A stretch of DNA of 64,000 nt from DASRHK01 sp963776465. GTDB lineage: Bacteria > Pseudomonadota > Gammaproteobacteria > Nevskiales > Nevskiaceae. A program made the translations under genes and the position numbers. Positions 49,796 through 59,467 of the stretch are shown piece by piece (position 1 is the stretch's first letter; each line of letters opens with the position of its first letter). The notes under the pieces are model-generated. The model was not told the origin of the DNA. It saw only the letters and a program-made list of their open reading frames with translations, and did not search any database. Location: positions 2,914,001 to 2,978,000 of the forward strand of contig CAVZMV010000002.1 in the NCBI GenBank assembly GCA_963776465.1, given 5' to 3'.

Positions 49796-52354
49796 ATGAG
49801 GATCACGGCGGACACGATTCTTCGCTTCGTCATCCCGCTGGTGTACGGACGCCGCTGGCTCACCTTCGGCGCGCTGATGGCGCTGACCGCGGTGCTCGGG
49901 CTTTACGCGCTGCGCATCCAGCCCGACGCCGGATTCGAGAAGCAGATCCCGCTCGACCACGCGTACATGAAGGTCTTCAAGAAGTACGAGAAGGCTTTCG
50001 GCGGCGCCAATCTCATCTCGATCGCGCTGATCAACGCCAAGGGCGACATCTATAACGAGCGCGTGCTCGATCACCTGAAGAAGATCACCGACGAGGTGTT
50101 CTTCCTGCCCGGCGTCGACCGCTCGCACGTGACGTCGCTGTTCACGCCGGGCGTGCGCTACATCGAGATCGTCGAGGGCGGCTTCTCCGGCGGCGACGTC
50201 GTGCCGCGCAACTACACGCCGGGCGACGAGGCGTTCGAGCTGATCCGTCACAACGTCGCCAAGGCCGGCGTGATCGGGCGCCTGGTCTCCAACGATCAGC
50301 ACGGCGCGCTCGTCGCCGCCGAGCTGCTCGAGCACGATCCCGCTACCAACGAGAAGCTCGACTACCGCTGGCTGGCGAGCGAGCTGGAGAAGATCCGCGG
50401 TCACTACACCAGCCCGACGCTGTACGAGTTCCGCGCGCGGCGCGACGTCCAGCACTTCAAGGCCGGCGACGTCGTCGCGCACAGCTACCAGGATCCAGGG
50501 CGCCCGCTGTTCTTCTCCAAGGTCGCCGCCGATCGCAGCAGCGCCGACGAGCCGGTCGTCTATGTGCGCCGCGGCGCGCTCGAGGTCACGTCGCGGCCCA
50601 ACCCCGACTACGACCCCGACGTCAGCGTGCACATCATCGGCTTCGCCAAGGTGATCGGCGACGTCACCGACGCCAGTCTGCAGGTGATCGGATTCTTCTT
50701 CGTCGCGATGGCGATGACGATCGCGCTGCTGTGGATGTTCTGCGGGTCATTCCGGCTGTCGCTGCTGCCGCTCTCCGCGGCGCTGACCGCGGTGATCTGG
50801 GAGCTGGGCCTGCTGCGGCTCACCGGCTTCGGGCTGGACCCGTTCGCGATCCTGGTGCCGTTCCTGATCCTGTCGATCGGCGTGTCGCACGGCGTGCAGT
50901 ACATCAATGGCTGGGGCAACGAGGTCGCGTTCAACGGCCGCAACTCCTTCGACGCGTCGGTGGAGACCTTCCGCCGCCTGTTCGTGCCCGGCACCGTCGC
51001 CATCGTCACCAACGTCATCGGCTTCGCCACGCTCGCCTTCATCAAGATCGACATCGTCCGCGAGATGGCGATCAACGCCGCCATGGGCATGGCCGCGGTG
51101 ATCGTCACCAACAAGGTGATGCTGCCGATCGTGCTGTCGTGGGTGAGCGTCCCCAACGCCGAGAAGTTCCGCCGTCGCCAGCGGCAGCGGCAGGAGCTGT
51201 CCGACCGCCTGTGGCGCGTGCTCGCGGGCTTCACCGAGCCGCCGCGCGCGATCGTGGCCATCGTCATCGCCGGGCTGCTGCTCTGCTGGGCGGTCTTCAT
51301 GTACCCCAAGCTCACCATCGGCGACCAGCAGATCGGCGTGCCGGAGCTGCGGCCCGAAGGGCGCTACAACCGCGACTCCATGGCGGTGATGCAGAACTTC
51401 GCCATCGGCGTCGACGTGCTCAAGGTCATCGGCGAGGCGCACCCCTACGCCTGCGTCGAGTATCAGGCGATGGAGTCGATCGACCGCTATACCTGGCACA
51501 TGCAGAACGTCACCGGCGTGCAGTCGGCGCTGTCGCTGCCGCAGATGGCGCGCAAAGTCCGCGCGGGCTGGAACGAGGGCTCGCTGAAATGGGCGGTCCT
51601 GCCGCGCAACAAGGCAGCGTTCGCCGAAATGATCAACCCGCTGCCGACGTCGCTGGGTCTCGCCAACCCCGACTGCTCGGCGATGCCGATCCTGCTGTTC
51701 ACGACCGATCACCGCGCCGAGACCATCCTGCGGATCACGCAGGCCACCGAGCGCTTCAACGCCGAGAACAAGGACGGCGGCGTCAACTTCGCGCTGGCCT
51801 CGGGCAACGTCGGCGTGATGGCCGCCACCAACGACGAGATCCGGGCCCGCGAGATCTGGGTCATCGTCTGGGTGCACCTGACGCTGCTGCTGTTCGTGTG
51901 GGTCTCGTTCCGCTCCTTCGCGGCGGTGGTCTGCATCATCGCGCCGCTGGTGCTGTGCTCGCTGCTGACCTACGGCAGCATGGCGGTGATCGGCATCGGC
52001 ATGAAGGCGGCGACGCTGCCGGTGGCGGCCTTCGGGGTCGGCATCGGCGTCGACGCCGGCATCTACATCTGGAGCGTCATCGCCAAGTACCTGGACGGGG
52101 GCCTGCCACTGCGCTCGGCCTATTACGAGGCGCTGCGCTCCACCGGCAAGGCAGCGCTGTTCACCTCGCTGTCGCTGATCATCGCCGTCTTCACCTGGCT
52201 CTACTCGCAGCTGCAGTTCCAGGCCGACATGGGGATGCTGCTGCTGTTCATGTTCACGGCCAACCTGTTCGGCGCGATACTGCTGCTGCCGGCGTTGGCG
52301 TGGCTCTACTTCCGCATCAGCCCGCCGCGCGGCGTCGCACTCAAGCCGGCGTGA
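49796..52354 (+). CDS. RND-superfamily (MMPL-type) transporter
   Basis: An 852-residue inner-membrane transporter. Two repeats each have a large periplasmic loop and a block of membrane helices (about residues 15-40 plus 295-470, and 490-515 plus 690-845). It resembles the MMPL/hydrophobe exporter group rather than the HAE pumps. Conserved segments include SIGVSHGVQYINGWG in the first block and FGVGIGVDAGIYIWSVIAKY in the second. The upstream MITE-like element has moved the native ribosome binding site away, and only a distant GAGG remains. The DUF1329 gene follows by 14 bp, a common pairing thought to move lipids or hydrophobic compounds. Confidence 0.92.
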   Translation: MRITADTILRFVIPLVYGRRWLTFGALMALTAVLGLYALRIQPDAGFEKQIPLDHAYMKVFKKYEKAFGGANLISIALINAKGDIYNERVLDHLKKITDEVFFLPGVDRSHVTSLFTPGVRYIEIVEGGFSGGDVVPRNYTPGDEAFELIRHNVAKAGVIGRLVSNDQHGALVAAELLEHDPATNEKLDYRWLASELEKIRGHYTSPTLYEFRARRDVQHFKAGDVVAHSYQDPGRPLFFSKVAADRSSADEPVVYVRRGALEVTSRPNPDYDPDVSVHIIGFAKVIGDVTDASLQVIGFFFVAMAMTIALLWMFCGSFRLSLLPLSAALTAVIWELGLLRLTGFGLDPFAILVPFLILSIGVSHGVQYINGWGNEVAFNGRNSFDASVETFRRLFVPGTVAIVTNVIGFATLAFIKIDIVREMAINAAMGMAAVIVTNKVMLPIVLSWVSVPNAEKFRRRQRQRQELSDRLWRVLAGFTEPPRAIVAIVIAGLLLCWAVFMYPKLTIGDQQIGVPELRPEGRYNRDSMAVMQNFAIGVDVLKVIGEAHPYACVEYQAMESIDRYTWHMQNVTGVQSALSLPQMARKVRAGWNEGSLKWAVLPRNKAAFAEMINPLPTSLGLANPDCSAMPILLFTTDHRAETILRITQATERFNAENKDGGVNFALASGNVGVMAATNDEIRAREIWVIVWVHLTLLLFVWVSFRSFAAVVCIIAPLVLCSLLTYGSMAVIGIGMKAATLPVAAFGVGIGVDAGIYIWSVIAKYLDGGLPLRSAYYEALRSTGKAALFTSLSLIIAVFTWLYSQLQFQADMGMLLLFMFTANLFGAILLLPALAWLYFRISPPRGVALKPA

Positions 52355-52368
52355 GGAGTCTCAAGCAG

Positions 52369-53706
52369 ATGCAAACGCGAATCAGCCTTGCGATCACATT
52401 GGCGCTCTGCGCCCTGCCGGCCCTCGGCAAGGTCACGGCCGACGAGGCCGCGAAGATCGGCACCACGCTGACGCCGATCGGCGCCGAGAAGGCCGGCAAC
52501 AAGGAAGGCACGATCCCCGCGTGGGAGCCGCTGGTGCAGAAGGACGCCCAGCGCGGCGACAACCCCTACGCCGCCGACAAGCCGCTCTACACCATCACCG
52601 CGGCCAACCTGAAGCAGTACCAGAAGGTGCTGACGGAAGGCTACAAGGCGATCTTCCGCACGTACCCCGATTACAAGATGAACGTGTACCCGACGCGGCG
52701 CAGCGCCTCGTATCCGCAGTGGTTCTACGACGCCACGCTCAAGAACGCGACGCGCGTGGAGCTCACCAACAACGGCTTCGGGTTCTCCGGCACGGCGCAG
52801 GGCTATCCCTTCCCCATCCCCAAGAACGGCACCGAGGTGATGTGGAACCACATCATGCGGTACAACACCAAGGGCTTCCGCGGCTACATCAACGCCGCGG
52901 CGACGCAGGCCGACGGCGCCTTCGTGGTGGAGCGCGAGTACCTGGAGCTCACCTACGTCTACAACAATCCCAAGACGACGCTGGAGACGCTCAAGAACCA
53001 GAACCTCTACGCGTTCGTGAAGACGGTAGCGCCGCCCAACAAGTCCGGCGAGGCCAATCTCCTGCACGTGCCGATCGACCGCATGGCCGCGCAGACCGGC
53101 GTCTGGGTCTACTCCAACGGCCTGAACCGCGTGCGGCGCATCGGCGAGGTCGGCTACGACAATCCGTTGTTCGACGGTCTGATGACGCACGACCAGATCG
53201 ACATGTTCAACGGGCCGCTCGACCGCTACACGATCAAGCTGCTCGGCAAGAAGGAGATGATCGTCCCCTACAACAGCTACGCCATCTACGACCCCAAGCT
53301 CAAGTACAAGCAGATCGTCACCAAGGGCCACATCAACCAGGACCTGGCGCGCTACGAGCTGCATCGCGTCTGGGTGATCGAGGCGGAGGTGCGCCAGGGC
53401 TTCAACCATCGCTACAAGCGCCGCACGTTCTATCTGGACGAGGATTCCTGGATCGCGCTCTTGCAGGACATGTACGACGAGCGCAATCAGTTCTGGCGCA
53501 CGGCCGAGTCCCATCTCATCAACTTCGTGAACGTGCCGGTCGTGGTCAACGGCGTGCAGGTGCATTACGACCTGCAGTCGCGCCGCTACGTGATCGTCAA
53601 CATGACCAACGAAGAGAGGAAGCTCATCGAGTACGACTGGGAGCAGAGCGCGGGCTATTTCACGCCGCAGCAGCTGCAGAAGTTCGCGCAGGGCAGCCAG
53701 AAATAA
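52369..53706 (+). CDS. DUF1329 family periplasmic/outer-membrane protein
   Basis: A 445-residue exported protein of the DUF1329 family; its biochemical role is not established. Signal peptide about residues 1-20 (ISLAITLALCALPALG). The family pattern includes IGAEKAGNKEGTIPAWEPLV, the NPYAADKP segment, GFGFSGTAQGYPFPIP and RRTFYLDEDSW. Partners of this family are typically MMPL/RND transporters, and one lies 14 bp upstream here. The DUF1302 and YCF48-type genes often found with such pairs are missing. Confidence 0.93.
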   Translation: MQTRISLAITLALCALPALGKVTADEAAKIGTTLTPIGAEKAGNKEGTIPAWEPLVQKDAQRGDNPYAADKPLYTITAANLKQYQKVLTEGYKAIFRTYPDYKMNVYPTRRSASYPQWFYDATLKNATRVELTNNGFGFSGTAQGYPFPIPKNGTEVMWNHIMRYNTKGFRGYINAAATQADGAFVVEREYLELTYVYNNPKTTLETLKNQNLYAFVKTVAPPNKSGEANLLHVPIDRMAAQTGVWVYSNGLNRVRRIGEVGYDNPLFDGLMTHDQIDMFNGPLDRYTIKLLGKKEMIVPYNSYAIYDPKLKYKQIVTKGHINQDLARYELHRVWVIEAEVRQGFNHRYKRRTFYLDEDSWIALLQDMYDERNQFWRTAESHLINFVNVPVVVNGVQVHYDLQSRRYVIVNMTNEERKLIEYDWEQSAGYFTPQQLQKFAQGSQK

Positions 53707-53721
53707 ACTTGCGGCGGTCCA

Positions 53722-53829
53722 CCGGATAGGTTCGTCGGGCCGCTCCGCGCGTCCATGCGCTCTCGCGGCACTAGCACATCCATGTGCGGCGGGGACGCCT
53801 TGAACACCCGGCCCGGCGAACCTATCCGG
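53722..53829. repeat. 108-bp palindromic intergenic element
   Basis: Arms at 53722-53742 and 53809-53829 are 21 bp with one mismatch (CCGGATAGGTTCGTCGGGCC plus G against its complement). The 66-bp loop contains shorter dyads such as GCACATCCATGTGC. It lies 15 bp beyond the DUF1329 stop. It has the size and form of a dispersed palindromic repeat and may also act as a terminator. Confidence 0.75.
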
Positions 53830-53877
53830 GAGTCCGAAACATCCCCTCGCAAACCCTCATCGCCACAAGGGAAATCG

Positions 53878-53910
53878 ATTCAGGGTCAATTCAGGTAGCA
53901 AGCCTAGACT
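53878..53910 (+). promoter_or_regulatory. Direct repeat and -10 upstream of the envelope/two-component operon
   Basis: ATTCAGG occurs twice (53878-53884 and 53889-53895), 11 bp apart, the one-helical-turn spacing of OmpR/PhoP-family sites. TAGACT at 53905-53910 is a candidate -10, and the repeats cover the -35 position. The downstream operon encodes such a regulator, so autoregulation is plausible but inferred. Confidence 0.45.
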
Positions 53911-53956
53911 CTCCATCGAACCCGAAGTAAAGGGTTCCTGAACTGGAGAGAGACCC

Positions 53957-54652
53957 GTGAACAAGCTGACCCTAGCCACTGCCTTCGGCGCAATGATTGC
54001 CTCGGCTGCGCCAGCCTTTGCCGGACACCGCGACGACGACCGTTACGAGCGGCCTGGCCGCTACGAGCGCTACGACTATGCGCAGGTGGTTTCCTCGCGT
54101 CCCATCGTGCGCCAGGTGCGTGTCTCACAGCCGCGCCAGGAGTGCTGGGATGAGCGCGTGGTGTATGAGCAGCCGCGCAACTACCAGCCGGCCATCGGCC
54201 CGGGCACCATCATCGGCGCCGTCATCGGCGGCGTGATCGGCAACCAGTTCGGCGGCGGCAACGGCCGCGCGGTGGCGACTGGAGCCGGTGCAGTGATCGG
54301 CGCCAGCGTCGGCTCGCAGCACGACGCCTACGCCTACGGTGGTTATCGCGGCCGCGGCTCCGTCGAGCACGTCGGCTACGAGCAGCGCTGCCGCACGGTC
54401 GACGACGTTCGCTACCAGAACCGCGTCGAGGGTTATGACGTCACCTACCGCTACCACGGCCGCGTTTATCACACGCGCCTGCCGTACGACCCGGGCAACC
54501 GGATCGCGGTCGACGTCAACGTCCGGCCGGTCCAGGACCCGATCGCAGTAAACTACGTCCCATGCGCCGCCTGGCCCCTCCACTGCTTGCCGCTGTTCTC
54601 TGTGCACTCAGCGCGGGCCAGGCCATGGCGCTGGGGCTGGGAGTGGGCGTGA
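53957..54652 (+). CDS. Exported glycine-zipper protein, end possibly frameshifted
   Basis: A 231-residue protein as read, from a GTG start behind GGAGAG. Signal peptide MNKLTLATAFGAMIASAAPA-FA. The middle carries a glycine-zipper 2TM segment (GTIIGAVIGGVIGNQFGGGN, then GAGAVIGASVGS), like the Rickettsia 17-kDa antigen/SlyB group. The natural end appears to be VDVNVRPV. The last 30 or so residues run 91 bp into the next gene and look unnatural. Removing one base at the CCAGG (54532-54536) would give a stop at 54549-54551, just before that gene. It opens an operon with a PhoPQ-like pair. Confidence 0.82.
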   Translation: MNKLTLATAFGAMIASAAPAFAGHRDDDRYERPGRYERYDYAQVVSSRPIVRQVRVSQPRQECWDERVVYEQPRNYQPAIGPGTIIGAVIGGVIGNQFGGGNGRAVATGAGAVIGASVGSQHDAYAYGGYRGRGSVEHVGYEQRCRTVDDVRYQNRVEGYDVTYRYHGRVYHTRLPYDPGNRIAVDVNVRPVQDPIAVNYVPCAAWPLHCLPLFSVHSARARPWRWGWEWA

Positions 54653-54876
54653 GCGTCGGCGTGGATGACCGTCGCGACGAGCATCCGCGATCGGCCCGCG
54701 GGCACGCCAGCCGCCCCGGCCGCACTGACGAGCCCGCGCGCCGCGCCCAGCAAGAGAACGGCGGCGGCCGTGTCCTCTCGGTTGAGCCCTGGGACGGCGG
54801 CCATCGCGTGAAACTCCTGAAGGACGGCGAAGTGCGCGTGCTCACCGTCCCCGAACGCGACCGGGATCAGCGCTGA
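54562..54876 (+). CDS. Small exported basic protein
   Basis: A 104-residue protein with signal peptide (about 1-23, LAAVLCALSAGQAMA-LGL), a basic, disordered middle (DDRRDEHPRSARGHASRPGR), and a C-terminal segment with beta character (LSVEPWDGGHRVKLLKDGEV) resembling small PepSY-like domains. Its stop is 4 bp from the response-regulator start. Function unknown; it may feed the sensor kinase downstream, as similar small exported proteins do in other two-component operons. Confidence 0.72.
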   Translation: MRRLAPPLLAAVLCALSAGQAMALGLGVGVSVGVDDRRDEHPRSARGHASRPGRTDEPARRAQQENGGGRVLSVEPWDGGHRVKLLKDGEVRVLTVPERDRDQR

Positions 54877-54880
54877 CCCC

Positions 54881-55558
54881 ATGAGAGTCCTCGTCGTCGA
54901 AGACGACGCCACCCTGCGTGAGCAGATCGCCGGTTTCCTGAAGGCCGAGGGCTTCGTCGTCGAGACCGCTGCCGACGGCGAGCAGGGCGCCTACATGGCG
55001 GCCGAATATCCGCTGGACCTCGCAGTGCTGGACCTGGGACTGCCCAAGGCGTCCGGCATCGAGGTCATCAAGCGCACGCGCAAGGCCGGAAAGTCCTTCC
55101 CCATCCTGATCCTCACCGCGCGCGACGCCTGGCAGTCGAAAGTCGAGGGCCTGGAGGCCGGCGCCGACGACTACCTGGTCAAGCCGTTCCATCGCGAGGA
55201 GCTGATCGCGCGTGCGCGCGCGCTGCTGCGCCGCGCCGGCGGCTGGGCCACGGCCGCGCTGCAGTCCGGCCCGATCCTGCTCGATCCGTCGTCCAAGACC
55301 GTCAGCGTGAACAGCGCCGCCGTCGAGCTGACGAGCTACGAGTACCGCGTGCTCGAATACCTGCTCACGCATGCCGGCAAGGTCATTTCCAAGAGCGAGC
55401 TGACGGAGCACCTCTACAGCGACGACGAGGAACGCGACAGCAACGTCATCGAGGTCTTCATCCGTCGGCTGCGCTCCAAGCTCGATCCGGAAGGCACGCT
55501 CAACCCCATCGCGACGCTGCGCGGTGCGGGGTATCGGTGGGATTTGCCGCGCGCGTGA
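54881..55558 (+). CDS. OmpR/PhoP-family response regulator
   Basis: A 225-residue regulator. The receiver (1-118) has VVEDD, phospho-acceptor Asp51 in VLDLGLPKASG, Thr in ILTARD and Lys in LVKPFHREEL. The winged-helix DNA-binding domain (about 130-222) has ELTSYEYRVLEYLLTHAG and VEFIRRLRSKL-type motifs (here IEVFIRRLRSKLDPEG), ending TLRGAGYRWDL. The cognate kinase follows 95 bp downstream after a hairpin. The pair looks like PhoP/PhoQ. Confidence 0.94.
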   Translation: MRVLVVEDDATLREQIAGFLKAEGFVVETAADGEQGAYMAAEYPLDLAVLDLGLPKASGIEVIKRTRKAGKSFPILILTARDAWQSKVEGLEAGADDYLVKPFHREELIARARALLRRAGGWATAALQSGPILLDPSSKTVSVNSAAVELTSYEYRVLEYLLTHAGKVISKSELTEHLYSDDEERDSNVIEVFIRRLRSKLDPEGTLNPIATLRGAGYRWDLPRA

Positions 55559-55620
55559 TGCGGTCTCGCTAGATCCTTCGCTCAAGGGAACACTTGGGCA
55601 GCTTGCTGCCACGCTCAGGA

Positions 55621-55639
55621 TGACTCGCAAAGCGAGTCA
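55621..55639. repeat. Hairpin between response regulator and kinase
   Basis: TGACTCGC-AAA-GCGAGTCA is a perfect 8-bp stem in the 95-bp gap, followed by CCTACAATCC and the kinase start at 55654. It may tune kinase expression relative to the regulator. The preceding bases (AGATCCTTCGCTCAA with GCTCAGGAT) form a weaker dyad. Confidence 0.55.
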
Positions 55640-55653
55640 CCTACAATCCAGAC

Positions 55654-56982
55654 ATGAAGTCCCTGCGCACGCGCCTGCTGACCGCTGCCTCCGTGGTGCT
55701 CGCGGCGTTCGTGCTGCTGTGCGGACTCTCCCTCGAGCAGGCGTTCGAGGACAGCGCGCTGAAGGCCGAAGAGGACGAGCTGCGCGGCATCACCTACGCG
55801 CTTCTCGGCGCTGCCGAGCCGCAGCCCGATGGCGAGTTCGACATCGCGCCGCTGGATCTGCCGGACTCGCGCCTGCAGCAGCCGCAGTCCGGCCTCGAAG
55901 CCGCGGTTTTGGACGAGACCGGCGCCGTCGTCTGGAACTCGCCCAGCGCCGGTGGCGACCTGCCCGACCTGAAGCCGGCGGAGGTCGGGACCTGGCGCTT
56001 TCACCGGCTCACGCATCCGGACCGCTTCCTGCTCGTCTTCGGCTTGCGCTGGCTGGATCCGTCGGAGGACCCGCAGCGCTACACCGTAATGGTGCTCGAG
56101 GACGCGCGCGCGTTCCACGAGCAGATCTCCGTGTACCGCCGCACGCTGTGGGCATGGCTGGTCGGCATCACTGTCGCGCTGCTGATCGCGCAGTTCCTGG
56201 TGCTGCGCTGGGGGCTGGCGCCGCTGCGCCGCCTGGTGCGCGAGCTGCGCGGCATCGAGACTGGCCAGCAGACTTCGGTGCAGGCCGACTACCCCGACGA
56301 GCTGACGCCGCTGACCGGCGCGCTCAACGCCATGATCGTCGCGGAGCGCAATCAGCAGGCGCGCTACCGCAACGCGCTCGGCGACCTCGCGCACAGCCTG
56401 AAGACGCCGCTGGCGGTGATGCGCGGGCTCGACGGCGAGCGCGCCGCGCACCCGGAGACGCAGCGCAGCCTGCGCGAGCAACTGGACCGCATGCAGCACA
56501 TCGTCGACTACCAGCTGCGTCGCGCGGCCGCGGCCGGCAGCCGCACGCTGTCCGAGCCGGTGGCGCTGCTGCCGCTCGCCGAGAAGATCACGGCGGCGCT
56601 GACCAAGGTATACGCGGCCAAGCGCATCGCCTTCGAGGTGCGCGTGCCCGCCGGGCTCAAGCTGCGCGCCGACGAAGGCGATCTGTACGAGCTCGTCGGA
56701 AACCTGCTGGACAACGCCAGCAAGTGGGCGCGCTCGAGGGTAGCGCTGGCCGCGCAGGAGACCGGAAGAAAATTCGTGATGACCGTGGACGACGACGGAC
56801 CGGGCTTCCCCGCCGACGTCGACTCGCTGGCGCAGCGCGGCGTGCGCGCCGACACGCAGGTCCCCGGTCAGGGCATCGGCCTGGCGACCGTGGCCGAGCT
56901 GGTCAAGGCCTACAATGGCGAGATGCAGCTTCTCGCCTCGCCACTCGGCGGCGCCCGGGTGGAAATCCGGCTGTCCGCCTGA
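55654..56982 (+). CDS. PhoQ-like sensor histidine kinase
   Basis: A 442-residue membrane kinase. TM1 is about residues 9-28 (TAASVVLAAFVLLCGLSL), followed by a periplasmic sensor of about 140 residues with several acidic clusters, TM2 about 165-188 (LWAWLVGITVALLIAQFLVL) and HAMP. The kinase core has the His in GDLAHSLKTPLAVMRG. The ATPase domain has NLLDNASKWA, DDDGPGFP and GQGIGLATV. The DLAHSLKTPLAV box is characteristic of the PhoQ group. Mg or cationic peptide sensing is inferred from family only. Confidence 0.93.
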   Translation: MKSLRTRLLTAASVVLAAFVLLCGLSLEQAFEDSALKAEEDELRGITYALLGAAEPQPDGEFDIAPLDLPDSRLQQPQSGLEAAVLDETGAVVWNSPSAGGDLPDLKPAEVGTWRFHRLTHPDRFLLVFGLRWLDPSEDPQRYTVMVLEDARAFHEQISVYRRTLWAWLVGITVALLIAQFLVLRWGLAPLRRLVRELRGIETGQQTSVQADYPDELTPLTGALNAMIVAERNQQARYRNALGDLAHSLKTPLAVMRGLDGERAAHPETQRSLREQLDRMQHIVDYQLRRAAAAGSRTLSEPVALLPLAEKITAALTKVYAAKRIAFEVRVPAGLKLRADEGDLYELVGNLLDNASKWARSRVALAAQETGRKFVMTVDDDGPGFPADVDSLAQRGVRADTQVPGQGIGLATVAELVKAYNGEMQLLASPLGGARVEIRLSA

Positions 56983-57004
56983 CTTTCATCAAAGGAATCC
57001 GCAA

Positions 57005-57524
57005 GTGCTTCACCGCATCCTCGCGCTCGTCATCCTGTGCACCGCAACGCACGCCGCAGCAGCCGACGCCGGCTTCCTGCGGCCGGGCAAATGGCAGATG
57101 ACCATGCAGATCAGCCGCAACGGCAAGCGCCTCGGCAACGACTCGGTCTCGACCAAGTGCATCACGCCGGAGAACCTCGCCAAGGAGGAGCAAGGCACGT
57201 TCCAGCCGTTCGAGACCGGCTGCACCTCCGAGCATCGGCAGTCCGGCAACACCATCGAGTGGTCGGTACTCGTGCGTCGGCGGCGCCCCGATGAAGGGCA
57301 GCGGCAACCTGACTTTCGAGAAGGATCGCTACGCAGGAAGCAGCGAGAGCTTCGCGGACCTGAGCGGAGGCAAGCGCCTGCGCATGGTGCGCACGCAGGC
57401 GACGTTCGTGGCCAAGCGGGTCGGCAGCTGCACGGTCAAGCAGGCGGCGCCGCTGGCGCCGCGCAAGTCACCCTTTCGCAAGCCGAAAGAAGCTCGACCG
57501 GTAATAGCCAAGCTCGGCGATTGA
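57005..57524 (+). CDS. DUF3617-family exported protein, frameshifted
   Basis: A protein of about 172 residues in two frames. It begins at GTG 57005 with a signal peptide (ILALVILCTATHAAA-ADA) and the DUF3617 features PGKWQMTMQI, CITPENLAKEE and GCTSEHRQSGNTIEWSV. Just after, the frame breaks. The neighbouring frame continues MKGSGNLTFEKDRYAGSSES and ends at 57524. Removing one base near 57271 joins them as WSVLCVGGAPMKGSG, restoring a plausible Cys. The last 57 bp overlap the antisense 3' end of orn. Function unknown. Confidence 0.75.
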
Positions 57525-58034
57525 GTCGCGCACGTCCGCCATCGCCAGGTGCGTGGAATCCTTCTCGAAGCCCTTGGCGATCTCCGGGGCCCAGCGCACG
57601 CACAGCTCCTTGACCGAGCTCACGTCCAGATTGCGGTAGTGGAAGTGCTTCTCCAGCGCCGGCATCCAGCGCGCCAGGAAGCGCCGGTCCTGGCAGATCG
57701 AGTTGCCGCACATCGGTGACTTGCCCGGCGGCACCCAGCGTGACAGGAACTCCAGCGTCGCCTTCTCGGCCTCGGCTTCGGTGACGAGGCTGTCGCGGAC
57801 GCGCTGGGCGAGTCCCGATTTGGTGTGCTGGCGTGTGTTCCATTCGTCCATCGCCGCCAGCTCGTCGTCCGGCTGGTGCACGGCGAGCACCGGACCCTCG
57901 GCGAGCAGGTTGAGCTCCGAGTCGGTGATCGCGGTCGCAATCTCGATGATCCGGTGACGCTCCGGAACGAGGCCCGTCATCTCCAGGTCGATCCAGATGA
58001 GGTTGCCGGCGCTCGGAGTCGGAGTCGTGCTCAT
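57468..58034 (-). CDS. orn: Oligoribonuclease
   Basis: Degrades 2-5 nt RNAs, including pGpG from c-di-GMP turnover. The 188 residues show the DEDDh exonuclease motifs: IWIDLEMTGLVPERHRIIEI (Exo I), GNSICQDRRFLARWMP (Exo II) and HLAMADVRDSIAELGYY (Exo III). Length is normal. It is divergent from the CBS gene (57-bp spacer) and converges with the DUF3617 gene, overlapping it by 57 bp. Confidence 0.97.
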   Translation of the reverse strand: MSTTPTPSAGNLIWIDLEMTGLVPERHRIIEIATAITDSELNLLAEGPVLAVHQPDDELAAMDEWNTRQHTKSGLAQRVRDSLVTEAEAEKATLEFLSRWVPPGKSPMCGNSICQDRRFLARWMPALEKHFHYRNLDVSSVKELCVRWAPEIAKGFEKDSTHLAMADVRDSIAELGYYRSSFFRLAKG

Positions 58035-58091
58035 GAGGCTTTAGGGTAACAGGCTCGCGTATCATTCTGGACGACAAGATAAGGAGCACCC

Positions 58092-59462
<1,371 letters not shown>

Positions 59463-59467
59463 CCACC

